64,000 nucleotides of DNA from Bacteroidota bacterium (GCA_963169645.1 CAUJCO010000006.1:1-64000); one strand, 5' to 3'. Positions 29,033-39,110 are shown, counted from the first letter of the stretch. Notes: generated by a model not told the origin, from the letters alone. Numbers and translations: made by a program.

Positions 29033-29782
29033 ATGGCAGAAACATTAGACATACAAGAGCACAAAGTAGAGGAGCATCTTCAATTACCAACACCGGACAA
29101 TGGTGAAGGCGGTGAAAAAACCGTAATGGACATGAGTTATGGAAAAACCATGATGTGGTATTTCCTTTTGTCAGATGCATTTACCTTTTCAGCATTCTTA
29201 ATTGCGTATGCTGCAATTCGTTTAGGACAGCCTTGGTGGCCCAATCCAAATGTAGTATTTAAATCTTTCCCTTTTATGCATGAAGCAAACGCTCCATTAG
29301 GATTTGTTTCTGTAATGACATTCGTTTTAATTTTAAGTTCTGTGGCTGTAGTACGTGCAGTACAAGAAGGGCATAGAATGAACCAAAAAGGTGTTGCAAT
29401 TTGGATGTTAGGTGGTATTGTAGGTGGTTTATTTTTCTTAGGTTGCCAAGCTTGGGAATGGAATAACTTAATTCACGAAGGATTAAGACCATTTTATAAC
29501 CCATTCGGACCGGATGCAAACGGATTAACACATTTAGTTCACGAGCATTCTATTGTTTCTCCGGGACCTATTGCATTTGGTGCGTTGTTTTTCGGAATTA
29601 CCGGTTTTCACGGTTTCCACGTATTCACCGGTGTTTGCATCAATGTTTGGGCATTTTTTGCAACCATCAACGGAACATTCCAAAAAAGAGGACACTATGA
29701 AATGATTGAGAAAGTAGGTTTATACTGGCACTTTGTAGATTTAGTTTGGGTGTTTGTATTCTTAGCGTTCTATTTAATGTAA
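29033..29782 (+). CDS. coxC: Cytochrome c oxidase subunit III (second copy)
   Basis: The 249-residue subunit III has a hydrophilic N-terminus of about 35 residues, then helices with MMWYFLLSDAFTFSAFLIAY (the conserved LSDA-type segment), GVAIWMLGGIVGGLFFLGCQ with AWEW, GFHGFHVFTGVCINVWAFFA (conserved glycine and histidines), and a C-terminal YWHFVDLVWVFVFLAFYL. The last is the classical subunit III ending. It directly follows the first subunit III-like gene and is followed by the subunit IV gene. Confidence 0.94.
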   Translation: MAETLDIQEHKVEEHLQLPTPDNGEGGEKTVMDMSYGKTMMWYFLLSDAFTFSAFLIAYAAIRLGQPWWPNPNVVFKSFPFMHEANAPLGFVSVMTFVLILSSVAVVRAVQEGHRMNQKGVAIWMLGGIVGGLFFLGCQAWEWNNLIHEGLRPFYNPFGPDANGLTHLVHEHSIVSPGPIAFGALFFGITGFHGFHVFTGVCINVWAFFATINGTFQKRGHYEMIEKVGLYWHFVDLVWVFVFLAFYLM

Positions 29783-29819
29783 TCAATTTAATTTTTAAAA
29801 TCTATAAAATAATAATACT

Positions 29820-30146
29820 ATGGCAGGACACATGTCAGACGAACAATATAAATCAGCGGTAAAAGCAGTTTGGACTGCAACAGCCATTTTATCCGTAGTT
29901 ACCGTAGTGGAAGTGGTAGTAGCTTTAACGGTTGGTCACTTGTTACCAAAATTTGTATTAAACTCATTTTTCGTTATTGCGAGTGTGGCTAAAGCATTTT
30001 TCATTATCGGTGAGTTTATGCACTTAAAATATGAGAAACGCGTTTTCATACTTTCTTTAGGTTTACCTTTATTGTTTTTAGTGTGGACACTCATCGCATT
30101 GGCAGTAGAAGGAAACTACTGGAATACGTTGAATTTCCCTAAATAA
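29820..30146 (+). CDS. Cytochrome c oxidase subunit IV (CtaF-type)
   Basis: A small 108-residue membrane protein with three hydrophobic helices (AVWTATAILSVVTVVEVVVA; LNSFFVIASVAKAFFIIGEF; VFILSLGLPLLFLVWTLIAL). The GEFMHLKYEKR segment is typical of bacterial subunit IV, prokaryotic type. It probably stabilises subunits I and III. It ends 8 bases before the SCO1 gene, which uses a TTG start. Confidence 0.9.
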   Translation: MAGHMSDEQYKSAVKAVWTATAILSVVTVVEVVVALTVGHLLPKFVLNSFFVIASVAKAFFIIGEFMHLKYEKRVFILSLGLPLLFLVWTLIALAVEGNYWNTLNFPK

Positions 30147-30154
30147 TTTATTCA

Positions 30155-30877
30155 TTGAATTTAAAAAATAAACTCGGATTTGTTGCTGCTATTATCGTAG
30201 TAGTCGCATTTCCGATTATTTTTTTTATAGTATTCTATTACCTAAATGACCATCGACCTGTTTTAGATACCAAAACATGTTTGCCAATTTATGGTCCGAA
30301 AGAACCATTTGAATCGAAAGATAAAAACGGGAAAGTTTTTATCGATACTGCATATTTTAAAGTGCCTGATTTTTCCTTTATTAATCAAAATGGATTAACC
30401 ATTACACAAGATACAATGGATGGAAAAGTTACCGTGGTGGATTTCTTCTTCACGACGTGTAAAACGATTTGTATTGATATGACAAGCAACTTACACAAAG
30501 TGCAAGAGAAATTTGTGAATGATAGAGATGTGCGTATCTTGTCGCATACCGTGGACCCGGAAACGGATTCCGTAAAACAATTATTTAATTATGCCATCGA
30601 AAAAGATGTAAACTCTAAGATGTGGCATTTGTTAACAGGCGATAAGAAAGCCATTTATCATCAAGCAAGATATGGTTATTTTATAACCGCCGATAAAGGC
30701 GATGGCGGTCCGGCTGATTTTATCCACGATAATCATTTAGTTTTAATTGATAAAGAAAGACGCATTCGTGGTTATTACGACGGAACCGATAAAGTAGCGG
30801 TAGAACAACTATTAAAGGATATTCAGATGTTGTTGGTGAGTTATATCGCTCCAAAATCGAAAGCTACTTCCAAATAA
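30155..30877 (+). CDS. SCO1/SenC copper chaperone for CuA assembly
   Basis: A membrane-anchored thioredoxin-fold protein of 240 residues that delivers copper to the CuA site of subunit II. One N-terminal helix (LGFVAAIIVVVAFPIIFFIV) is followed by the soluble domain. The copper-binding pair is CKTIC in VDFFFTTCKTICIDM, and the third ligand is the histidine of DNHLVLID. The start is TTG at 30155, since no ATG lies before the membrane helix. It is 9 bases after the subunit IV stop. Confidence 0.93.
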   Translation: MNLKNKLGFVAAIIVVVAFPIIFFIVFYYLNDHRPVLDTKTCLPIYGPKEPFESKDKNGKVFIDTAYFKVPDFSFINQNGLTITQDTMDGKVTVVDFFFTTCKTICIDMTSNLHKVQEKFVNDRDVRILSHTVDPETDSVKQLFNYAIEKDVNSKMWHLLTGDKKAIYHQARYGYFITADKGDGGPADFIHDNHLVLIDKERRIRGYYDGTDKVAVEQLLKDIQMLLVSYIAPKSKATSK

Positions 30878-30944
30878 TATATTCATCTTTTCTAAACTAT
30901 ATTTCATTTTTTTTGTTTTTTCAATTTAGAATAGTTGTTGTTAT

Positions 30945-31508
30945 ATGAGTACAAATAATAAAGACGCTTTTAAACCTATTTTACCTAAAAATGATAAAGT
31001 AGCATATTGGTGTATCGGTGTTTTTTCATTTATTATTTTTATGGCAATAACCGCTTTAGCTCGTGTAAAAATACCAGTAAACCCAAGTTTTGACGCACAT
31101 ATTTTCGCATTTCTAAATGCAACTATCAATTCGATGGTGTCAATATTATTGCCGTTAGGTGTTTATTTTGCAAAACAAAAAAAATACGATTGGCATAAAA
31201 AAGTAATGATGTTGGCAATTGTGTTGTCTTCCTTATTTTTAATCAGTTATGTATTACATCATCTTTTAACGGATTCCACTTCGTATCCAAAAGATGCCGG
31301 AAATATCAAATACTTTTATTACTTTATTTTGTTTACACATATACCGTTGGCAGGAATTATTTTGCCATTTATTTTAATGACAGCTTACAGAGCCATGATT
31401 GCAGAGTTTCCTCAGCATAAAAAAATTGCTCGCATTACGTTCCCAATTTGGTGGTATGTAAGTATAACCGGTGTAATAGTGTATTGGATGATTTCTCCAT
31501 ATTATTAA
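30945..31508 (+). CDS. DUF420 membrane protein, probable oxidase assembly factor
   Basis: A 187-residue membrane protein with five predicted helices (WCIGVFSFIIFMAITALARV; FLNATINSMVSILLPLGVYF; VMMLAIVLSSLFLISYVLHH; YFILFTHIPLAGIILPFILM; FPIWWYVSITGVIVYWMI). It carries conserved histidines (KYDWHKKVMM, LHHLL, FTHIPLAG) and the final YVSITGVIVYWMI, all characteristic of DUF420. The family is genetically linked to SCO1 and cytochrome oxidase, so a role in heme/copper centre assembly is likely but not proven. Confidence 0.9.
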   Translation: MSTNNKDAFKPILPKNDKVAYWCIGVFSFIIFMAITALARVKIPVNPSFDAHIFAFLNATINSMVSILLPLGVYFAKQKKYDWHKKVMMLAIVLSSLFLISYVLHHLLTDSTSYPKDAGNIKYFYYFILFTHIPLAGIILPFILMTAYRAMIAEFPQHKKIARITFPIWWYVSITGVIVYWMISPYY

Positions 31509-31554
31509 ATAGTATTTACAAAAAAAATTACATCGTTTTTTTTATCTTTACTAT

Positions 31555-31782
31555 ATGAAAGCAACACGCGTTTTTACTTTTTTCAGTTTTGTTTGGATGT
31601 TGTTTTTGACAACAGCAACACAAGCACAATGTGCCATGTGTAAAGGCTCTGTGCAAACTTCTGAGTACGCTAAAAGCATCAATAGCGGTATTGAATATCT
31701 ATTAGCTTTCCCAATTATTTTGGTTGGTGGCGTGGCATATATTTGGTACAAAAAAAGAAACGAATTTAAGCAAGTGAATTAA
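31555..31782 (+). CDS. Small membrane protein with a Cys-Met-Cys pair
   Basis: A 75-residue protein with a signal peptide (FFSFVWMLFLTTATQAQ) followed directly by CAMCKGSVQTSEYA and one transmembrane helix (YLLAFPIILVGGVAYIWY). It lies at the end of the oxidase cluster, after DUF420. Small proteins of this kind recur at this position in Bacteroidota; the exposed CxxC pair suggests metal binding or redox function in oxidase assembly, which is inference. Confidence 0.8.
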   Translation: MKATRVFTFFSFVWMLFLTTATQAQCAMCKGSVQTSEYAKSINSGIEYLLAFPIILVGGVAYIWYKKRNEFKQVN

Positions 31783-31832
31783 ATCTACTTTAATTCAAAT
31801 CATTTTCCTGATATTATTCGTACTATTGCAGT

Positions 31833-33083
31833 ATGTCTGTATTTTCTATTCAAAAGCCGGTTTTATCCAATATTGAAATAGCAATTCAATTAAATGGTTC
31901 TAAAAGTATTAGCAATCGTGTTTTGATTATTGATGCCATTTGCCAACATCAAATTCCAATAGAGAATTTATCCAATGCAGATGATACGGTGTTTTTGCAA
32001 CGTATTTTACAATCTAACGAATCGGTGTTAGATGCCGGTGCCGGTGGCACTACATTTCGTTTTTTAACTGCATTTTTGGCTACGCAAGAAGGTCGTGAGT
32101 GTGTATTGACCGGAAGTGAGCGAATGCAACAACGTCCAATCCGAATTCTGGTCGATGCACTTCGACAATTAGGTGCAGATATATCGTATGAAAATCAAGA
32201 TGGATTTCCACCGCTACGTATTAGAGGAAAAAAAATAAAAGGTGGAAAAATTAGTTTGCCTGCAGATACGTCCTCTCAATATATCACGGCATTATTGTTA
32301 ATTGCTCCAACATTGGAAGAAGGTTTGGAATTGGAATTAATTGGTACAATTGTTTCTGTTCCATACATAAAAATGACCTTGAAAATGATGGAATATTTTG
32401 GTGTTACAACTTCCTTCATTGACAATAAAATTGTGGTAAAGAGTGGCAACTATCAACCCAGACCATTTTTTGTAGAATGCGATTGGAGTGCTGCATCGTA
32501 TTTTTATTCCATTGCTGTTTTAGCATCTTCTGCTAAAATTGAATTACAAGGTTTAACGAACCAGCAAATACAAGGAGATTCCGTTATAGCATCCATTGCA
32601 TCCAATTTTGGCATAGAAACTATTTATAATGAGAAGTCGATTGAACTTATAAAAAAACACCATAACACTATTACTTCTTTTTCGTATGATTTTTTAGAAT
32701 GTCCGGATTTAGCACAAACAGTAGTAGCATTTTGTGCAGCTTCAAAAGTAGAAATGCATTGCAATGGTTTACAAACCTTGCGTATTAAAGAAACCGATAG
32801 AATAAGTGCCTTAGATGTTGAATTGAGAAAATTGGGATTAGCTACTTTAACAGAAGTTGATGTAAACCATTGGCATTTACAACAATTGCCGGAAAATACG
32901 ATTGATACAAAAAACGTTACAATTGCTACGTACGAAGATCATCGCATGGCAATGTCGTTTGCACCTTTGGCACTTTCATTAGGTACGATACGAATAGCAG
33001 AACCGAATGTTGTTACTAAGTCGTATCCGTTATTTTGGGAAGATTTGAAAAAAATGGGATTTGTTATTGCAACAACTCTCTAA
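31833..33083 (+). CDS. aroA: 3-phosphoshikimate 1-carboxyvinyltransferase (EPSP synthase)
   Basis: This enzyme joins phosphoenolpyruvate to shikimate-3-phosphate in aromatic amino acid synthesis. It has 416 residues. Signature segments: LNGSKSISNRVLIIDA (residues 22-37), DAGAGGTTFRFLTAFLA, SERMQQRPI, and the C-terminal RIKETDRISAL and YEDHRMAMSFAPLAL. Its last 20 bases overlap the convergent START-domain gene. Its pathway partner aroE is at 47.3 kb in this window. Confidence 0.96.
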   Translation: MSVFSIQKPVLSNIEIAIQLNGSKSISNRVLIIDAICQHQIPIENLSNADDTVFLQRILQSNESVLDAGAGGTTFRFLTAFLATQEGRECVLTGSERMQQRPIRILVDALRQLGADISYENQDGFPPLRIRGKKIKGGKISLPADTSSQYITALLLIAPTLEEGLELELIGTIVSVPYIKMTLKMMEYFGVTTSFIDNKIVVKSGNYQPRPFFVECDWSAASYFYSIAVLASSAKIELQGLTNQQIQGDSVIASIASNFGIETIYNEKSIELIKKHHNTITSFSYDFLECPDLAQTVVAFCAASKVEMHCNGLQTLRIKETDRISALDVELRKLGLATLTEVDVNHWHLQQLPENTIDTKNVTIATYEDHRMAMSFAPLALSLGTIRIAEPNVVTKSYPLFWEDLKKMGFVIATTL

Positions 33084-33666
33084 TTCTGGTAAACATATAG
33101 TACGGACAATCCACAGAAGATAAGTTAACCAATGCATCCGGAATATTGCCGCCCGGTGAACTCAATGCTTGATGCGTTAATTCTACCTTTCCATTTCCTA
33201 ATGGTGTAATTTTAAAATAGGCTACCATCTTATCTACCCGCACATAATCATTGTTTTTAGGTAATAAATTCGGTGCTCCATCTAAATTAATCATCGTAAC
33301 ACCTTTGCTGTCTGTAGGCTGAAAAACCATGTGTGTTATGGCTTCACGTGTTTTGATGAAAGGAGCGGAGATAGTCATGTAGGTATAGTAATCATCGTTG
33401 TTTACTTTTTTTATCACCTTTACACTTCCTTTGTTTACTTTGTACATCCATTTATCGTATAAAGATGTTTTCTTTAAAAACTCGATTACTTCTTCCGGAG
33501 TTGTATTAAGCACCATAGAAACTTTGAATTCCTTTAATGCGGAACTTTCCGTCTTTCGATTCCAAATTTTTATTCCGTCTTTGTTTTTTTCAAGTTGCCA
33601 ATTGGATTGTGCATGTGTAGTGTGTAATAACAGGAAGGTGAAAATAGAAAAAACAAGTTGTTTCAT
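33064..33666 (-). CDS. Secreted START-domain lipid-binding protein
   Basis: A 200-residue protein with a signal peptide (MKQLVFSIFTFLLLHTTHAQ) and a single START-type domain. Its pattern WQLEKNKDGIKIWNRKTESS, then LKEFKVSMVLNTTPEEVIEF and DKWMY, matches the domain, with APFIKTREAITHMVFQ following. START domains bind lipids in a hydrophobic cavity; the ligand is unknown. Its 3' end overlaps the end of aroA by 20 bases in the opposite direction, and no terminator separates them. Confidence 0.85.
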   Translation of the reverse strand: MKQLVFSIFTFLLLHTTHAQSNWQLEKNKDGIKIWNRKTESSALKEFKVSMVLNTTPEEVIEFLKKTSLYDKWMYKVNKGSVKVIKKVNNDDYYTYMTISAPFIKTREAITHMVFQPTDSKGVTMINLDGAPNLLPKNNDYVRVDKMVAYFKITPLGNGKVELTHQALSSPGGNIPDALVNLSSVDCPYYMFTRIRELLQ

Positions 33667-33810
33667 AAATAAATCAAAAATTATTATTTGGTATGATTAA
33701 ATCAAAGAATGTGCCACAAAATTAGGCACAATTTTAACAAGCATTCTACTTGAAATGTTTAATAAATACTAAATAATTTGTTTCTAAAAAACTAACCTAA
33801 CGGTAAATGG

Positions 33811-35178
33811 TTAGCTTTTCTCTTTTTTTACTTTTTTATCCTTGTATGATTTTCCAAATCCTACATTAAAATAAAAATCGATGCCGGAAAATTTCTTTTT
33901 AGCAAATGATGTGATTATGGTGCTACTGCCAAAGGTAAATTGACCAATACGCAAGCCGGCACCCATATTAAATCCACTGTATTGGTTGTAATTAATAGGT
34001 GCGTAAACAGAGAAAATTCGATGCTCAAATCTTGGTGTAACTGTAATGTCTATTGGTAAATTGGCAATAGCTGTACCTTTTTTAAAACTGTACGGATTGA
34101 ATTGTAAGTTGGTATTGATGTAAAACATTTTAACAACGCGAATATCAGCAAAGAGATTAATACTTGCCGCAAGTTTTATTTTTCGCGTGCCGGTTGGGAT
34201 GGTTTTTGTTCCTAATGAATCCAATACTTCATCGATATTATTGGTTTCACCATTGCTGTCCACTAAATGGCTTGCCGGAATATCTCGGCCGTTACCAATA
34301 AATGAGCGGCTGTTTTTTCCGAGCTTGTATTTGTTGAAACCCAAATCATTTACGGATAAACCAACCATTACAAAATGATCTTTGCTGTCTTTTAATTTGT
34401 ACTCATAGATGAAACCAAAATCAACACCAAAACCGTTTGCACCAAATTTATATTTAAAACCATCATCAATCACATCCGAAACATCTAAGTTGAATTTAGA
34501 ATTGCCTACATTAATGGCACTGTCAATAGCGCTCGTGTAGATTTTATTAAAGTTGATATCATCGGCAACAAATTGTGCATTAAAAATATTGGAAGTCATT
34601 TTTGCCGTAATACCTGTGTGTAACGCATGTCTTTCGCCAAAATTAAAACTTCTCGCATAGCCTGCGTAAATTTCGGAATATACGTTTACCGCAGCTGTTG
34701 CACGCTCATCTGTGAAGTTGGGAAGCCATGATAAAATATCTTCAAAATGATTGTAAAGTGAATAAACTAAATCTTGATTCAAGTCGTTCGCTGTAACAAT
34801 TGCACGAGCTCGAATTCCAAAATGGATGGCATTTTTTTCTTTGATACGTATGAAAGCACTTGGCCCTAATACAGATAGATTGACGTGTGCTTGTTTTCTT
34901 TTTCCGTCTAAATTTTGACCTACATATTTATCTTTATCCCAATTTTTAGCAATTCCTTTGAGTTTGCCGTTGATAGAAAAATAATTATTGCCTACTTCTG
35001 TATTGAGTCCAATAATATTGGCTTGCCATTTCATTTCTCCTGCAATTCCTGCTGCCGGATTAAGCGTATTGCTGAGTATTGCTTCTTTGGTTGAGAAATG
35101 TCCACCGAGATAATTTTGTGCTTTTAGTAGTGTATTACTTCCCAGAATAAATAAGCCAATTAATATTTTATTTCTCAT
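33811..35178 (-). CDS. Outer-membrane beta-barrel protein (DUF5723-like)
   Basis: The 455-residue protein has a signal peptide (MRNKILIGLFILGSNTLLKA) and a long series of alternating beta-strands, e.g. NAIHFGIRARAIVTAND, RKIKLAASINLFADIRV and FNMGAGLRIGQFTFGSS. It ends GIDFYFNVGFGKSYKDKKVK. The N-terminal stretch FSTKEAILSNTLNPAAGIAG with WQANIIGLNTEVGNNYFSI fits the DUF5723 family of Bacteroidota outer-membrane proteins. Function is unknown. Confidence 0.75.
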   Translation of the reverse strand: MRNKILIGLFILGSNTLLKAQNYLGGHFSTKEAILSNTLNPAAGIAGEMKWQANIIGLNTEVGNNYFSINGKLKGIAKNWDKDKYVGQNLDGKRKQAHVNLSVLGPSAFIRIKEKNAIHFGIRARAIVTANDLNQDLVYSLYNHFEDILSWLPNFTDERATAAVNVYSEIYAGYARSFNFGERHALHTGITAKMTSNIFNAQFVADDINFNKIYTSAIDSAINVGNSKFNLDVSDVIDDGFKYKFGANGFGVDFGFIYEYKLKDSKDHFVMVGLSVNDLGFNKYKLGKNSRSFIGNGRDIPASHLVDSNGETNNIDEVLDSLGTKTIPTGTRKIKLAASINLFADIRVVKMFYINTNLQFNPYSFKKGTAIANLPIDITVTPRFEHRIFSVYAPINYNQYSGFNMGAGLRIGQFTFGSSTIITSFAKKKFSGIDFYFNVGFGKSYKDKKVKKEKS

Positions 35179-35280
35179 AGTATTTATTTTGATGATTCTA
35201 ATTAAAATAGAATGCCATAAAAATAAATAAACTACTACTAATATTGAAGTACATTTATAAACACCTGTGCTTATGAGTTT

Positions 35281-36996
35281 TTATCCAAGCCATTTTTGTA
35301 AAATACGTTGTTGTTTTTCGTTGGCATTTTCGTCGATTTGTATTTTGTATTTTTTTCGTACATCTTGGGTAAGTGTAATAGTATATATTTTAATAGTACC
35401 TTGTCGGGATACCATTACATTAATTGTGTCGCCTATTTTTTTATGTTCATATATTTTTATGTAATCTTTCGTAGCTCTAAATCCATCAATCGCAATGATT
35501 TCATCGTGTACATTTAATCCACCTTGATAAGCACCGTAATTTTTATCAAGTTGTGTAATGATGAGTTTACCATCTTTAACCTGCGTTGCTAATCCAAGAA
35601 AAATAGATGCGGTTGTATTGGTGTCAATCAAGTTGATACCTACTAATTTGAAATAGTTGTTTTCATTTAGATTGTTTGTTGTATGCAAGAAATGTTGGAA
35701 TAAATCCGTGAATGATATATCACTAATGGAATTAAATGTATCTAAAAGAGATTGTTCTGTAATGCCTTTATTCGGATGCAAAAGATAATCGGCATATAAA
35801 TTCTTCATAACAGCATCTAAACTTTTTTTTCCATCAGAAAATGACATTAAAACGAAATCAAAAAATAAAGCAACTATAGCACCTTGCTTGTAGTAATTTA
35901 TTTGAGCATTAAAACTATTTTCATTGCGTCTGTAATATTTCAACCAAGTATCATAGCTGGATTGTGCCAATGTTTGTGTGTCTTTTCCGGCTGTGTTGCA
36001 CACTTCATTTAATGTATTTTCTATAATTTCCAAATATTTATTTCGTTCGGTAACACCTGCACGATAGCAAACAAAATCATCGTAGTAGCTGGTAACACCT
36101 TCAAAAAACCAGAGTAAATCGGTATAGTTTTCCGTGTCGTAATTATATGGAATTAACGATGACGGACGAATGCGTTTTACATTCCATAAATGAAAGTATT
36201 CATGTGCCAACAAACTGATAGCACTTTGATAATTCTCCGCATCATAATGCCATCTATAAATATGATTAACCGATGAATTTTTGTGTTCTAAGCCGCCAAA
36301 ACTATTATCTGTGTGATGTATAACAAATACATAATTATCACAAGGATGACTGCCGAAAATTTTTACTTCTTCTTCAATGATTTTCTTTAAATCGGCGATG
36401 AGTTTTTCTGTAGGGCAATTGCTTTTACCAAACATAGCCAACTCATGCGGTACATTGGCTGCTTCAAAAAAGTAGGAAACATGATTGCCAATTTCAATTG
36501 GAGAGTCGATAAGTTCATCTAAATTTTCAGCAACACGTATCCATTTATTTTGTCCTTTCTGCGGTAAGGCAGTCGATATATTTTTCCAATCCGTAGGCGG
36601 ATGTATCTCAATTTGTAACGGTGTATTTTCATTTCCATCTACATATAAAAATGTAGAAGCACCATTAATAAGTGCATGTTCATCATCTACAAAATTAGTA
36701 CGAACAGAATATTCAAAACAATAAATAGCATAATATAAACGAATGGTTTTCTCATTTTTAGTTTCTACTATCCATGTGTTTTTATTGGCTTTTGGTAAAG
36801 CGTGTTTTTCATTATTTTTACCCAATATTTCTACATTATCTAAATTCTTTTGAAACTCGCGAATTAAATAACTTCCGGGTGTCCATACGGGCATTTTTAA
36901 ATAGAGTATATCTTGTTCTATATGCTCGATAAGCATTTCTACTTCAACATAGTGTGTATGTGGATTGGGAAAACGGAGATGATAGGTTACATTCAT
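35281..36996 (-). CDS. M61-family metallopeptidase with PDZ domain
   Basis: A 571-residue zinc aminopeptidase of the M61 (glycyl aminopeptidase) family. Residues ~1-175 form the N-terminal beta domain, starting YHLRFPNPHTHYVEVEM. The catalytic motif is HEYFHLWNVKRIRP at 265-278, with the third zinc ligand Glu299 in LLWFFEGVTSYYDD. A PDZ domain closes the protein (KNYGAYQGGLNVHDEIIAID). No signal peptide is evident, so it may be cytoplasmic. Confidence 0.93.
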   Translation of the reverse strand: MNVTYHLRFPNPHTHYVEVEMLIEHIEQDILYLKMPVWTPGSYLIREFQKNLDNVEILGKNNEKHALPKANKNTWIVETKNEKTIRLYYAIYCFEYSVRTNFVDDEHALINGASTFLYVDGNENTPLQIEIHPPTDWKNISTALPQKGQNKWIRVAENLDELIDSPIEIGNHVSYFFEAANVPHELAMFGKSNCPTEKLIADLKKIIEEEVKIFGSHPCDNYVFVIHHTDNSFGGLEHKNSSVNHIYRWHYDAENYQSAISLLAHEYFHLWNVKRIRPSSLIPYNYDTENYTDLLWFFEGVTSYYDDFVCYRAGVTERNKYLEIIENTLNEVCNTAGKDTQTLAQSSYDTWLKYYRRNENSFNAQINYYKQGAIVALFFDFVLMSFSDGKKSLDAVMKNLYADYLLHPNKGITEQSLLDTFNSISDISFTDLFQHFLHTTNNLNENNYFKLVGINLIDTNTTASIFLGLATQVKDGKLIITQLDKNYGAYQGGLNVHDEIIAIDGFRATKDYIKIYEHKKIGDTINVMVSRQGTIKIYTITLTQDVRKKYKIQIDENANEKQQRILQKWLG

Positions 36997-37139
36997 ACAG
37001 TATCTGTCGTAATTATGTAAGTAAAATTACAATCATTTTTTTAATTCTTATATGGTAGTTTTTATGCAATAAAAAATACTTGTCATAACAACAAACAAAA
37101 GTCTTTGGTAAATTGTAAATTTGATTTAAAATATACGAT

Positions 37140-38399
37140 ATGAAAAATCTATCATCACAACAATTAATGAATTTGGAAGATAAATTTAGTGCACATAATT
37201 ATCATCCATTGCCGGTGGTTTTGTCAAAAGGAAAAGGCGTTCATGTTTGGGATGTAGAAGGAAAACAATATTTAGATTTCTTATCAGCTTATTCTGCCGT
37301 GAATCAAGGGCATTGCCATCCTAAGATTGTAAAAGTGATGCAAGAACAAGCACAGATATTGACATTAACCTCTCGGGCTTTTCATAATAATTTGTTGGGT
37401 GTGTTTGCCGAATACATTACGCAAGTATTTGGTTACGATAAAGTATTGCCGATGAATACAGGAGTAGAAGCCTGCGAAACGGCGTTTAAATTAGCTCGTC
37501 GTTGGGGTTATGATGTGAAAGGAATTGCAGAAAATAAAGCTGTGATTATAGTTTGTGAAAATAATTTTTGGGGACGCTCCATTGCGGCTGTTTCTTCATC
37601 TACCGATCCTTCATCTTATGGTGGTTTTGGCCCGTTTGTTCCCGGAATTGTGAAAATTCCTTTTAATGATATACAAGCTTTAAAAGTGGCATTGCAAGAT
37701 AACAATGTAGCAGCCTTTATGGTAGAACCTATTCAAGGAGAAGCCGGCGTTGTAGTGGCTGATGAAAATTATTTACAACAAGTGCGTGCATTGTGTACGG
37801 AAAAGAATGTATTGTTTATTGCAGATGAAGTACAAACAGGCATCGCACGAACCGGTAAAATGTTAGCGTGCGATTATGCCAATGTGAAACCGGATATTCT
37901 TATTTTAGGTAAAGCTCTTAGTGGCGGCACCATGCCGGTTAGTGCGGTGCTATGTCGAGATGAAATTATGTTGTGTATAAAACCCGGTGAACACGGTTCT
38001 ACTTTTGGTGGAAATCCATTGGCTTGTGCAGTGGCAATGGCAAGTTTGCAAGTAGTAATTGATGAGCAATTGGCTGATAATGCAGCAAAAATGGGTGAGC
38101 TATTTAGAGCCGGATTGAATGCCATTGAACATCCTATTATAGATTTAGTACGTGGCAAAGGGTTGCTCAATGCATTGGTGATAAAAGATAGCAAAGAAAC
38201 GGAACACAATTGGAATACCGATGGCGAGATAGCTTGGAATTTATGCTTGAAAATGCGCGATAATGGATTACTTGCTAAACCAACACACGGCAATATTATT
38301 CGGTTTGCACCACCACTTGTTATTGATGAAACACAAGTGAATGAAGCAGTTCAAATTATTAAAACATCATTAGAACAAATAGCACCAATTCGAAATTAG
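37140..38399 (+). CDS. rocD: Ornithine--oxo-acid transaminase
   Basis: A PLP-dependent class III aminotransferase of 419 residues that converts ornithine and 2-oxoglutarate to glutamate-semialdehyde and glutamate. Segments: [18 protein letters not shown] at residues 46-63, [34 protein letters not shown], and the PLP lysine in [12 protein letters not shown] near residue 258. A TAAATTTG -7-like element lies at 37116-37123. The product feeds proline metabolism, as does the proline dehydrogenase at 48 kb. Confidence 0.95.
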   Translation: MKNLSSQQLMNLEDKFSAHNYHPLPVVLSKGKGVHVWDVEGKQYLDFLSAYSAVNQGHCHPKIVKVMQEQAQILTLTSRAFHNNLLGVFAEYITQVFGYDKVLPMNTGVEACETAFKLARRWGYDVKGIAENKAVIIVCENNFWGRSIAAVSSSTDPSSYGGFGPFVPGIVKIPFNDIQALKVALQDNNVAAFMVEPIQGEAGVVVADENYLQQVRALCTEKNVLFIADEVQTGIARTGKMLACDYANVKPDILILGKALSGGTMPVSAVLCRDEIMLCIKPGEHGSTFGGNPLACAVAMASLQVVIDEQLADNAAKMGELFRAGLNAIEHPIIDLVRGKGLLNALVIKDSKETEHNWNTDGEIAWNLCLKMRDNGLLAKPTHGNIIRFAPPLVIDETQVNEAVQIIKTSLEQIAPIRN

Positions 38400-38453
38400 T
38401 AAATAGATTTTTTCTATTAAATTTTATTTTTGATAGATGTATGAATGTTTTGG

Positions 38454-39110
38454 TTACGTTAGATTTTTTATAGCCAAACTATCATGAATATACATTCCTT
38501 TATCGGATAGTTTTGAATAATGTACCATTGCGGTTGCAATTTGTTCAGCCGTGATAGATTTATATTTGGATAATCCACCAACCATGATTGTATCCAATAG
38601 AGGTGATAGTTTTTGTGCAATGCCTTCACCTAATCTTTTCTCATTTCGTTCTCCAATTATTAAACTTGGTTGTAAAATGTGAAACGTTTCAAAGCTTATT
38701 TTTTGAATGGCTTTTTGAATAGCACCTTTAACTCTATTATAAAACATAATGGAATTTTCTGAAGCACCCAAAGCCGAAATTAATACATAGGTTGTTGCTC
38801 CATTTTGTTTGGCTATTTCGGCAACACGTAACGGATATTCATAATCTACTTTTTTAAATGCTTCTTGTGAACCGGCTTTTTTTATCGTCGTTCCTAAACA
38901 GCAAAATATACAATCAGCTTTTATAGCATCTGTGTGTTGGTCTAATTGGTCAAAATCCACAAGCACTTCTCTTATTTTAGGATTTGATTTTCCAAGCGAT
39001 TTTCTAGTTAAGATAACTATTGAACTAAATGTTGAATCATTTACTAATTTATCTACCACCAAGTTGCCCACTAAACCAGTAGCACCTACTACCAAAGCTG
39101 TTTTTGACAT
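38454..39110 (-). CDS. NAD(P)H-binding Rossmann-fold oxidoreductase
   Basis: A 218-residue atypical short-chain dehydrogenase-like protein. The dinucleotide motif is ALVVGATGLVGNLVVDKL (residues 4-21). DCIFCCLGTTIKKAGSQEAF, KVDYEYPLRVAEIAKQNG and SFETFHILQPSLIIGERNEK follow, all characteristic of the HTATIP2/NmrA-like nucleoside-diphosphate-sugar epimerase-type family. The substrate is unknown. Confidence 0.88.
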   Translation of the reverse strand: MSKTALVVGATGLVGNLVVDKLVNDSTFSSIVILTRKSLGKSNPKIREVLVDFDQLDQHTDAIKADCIFCCLGTTIKKAGSQEAFKKVDYEYPLRVAEIAKQNGATTYVLISALGASENSIMFYNRVKGAIQKAIQKISFETFHILQPSLIIGERNEKRLGEGIAQKLSPLLDTIMVGGLSKYKSITAEQIATAMVHYSKLSDKGMYIHDSLAIKNLT

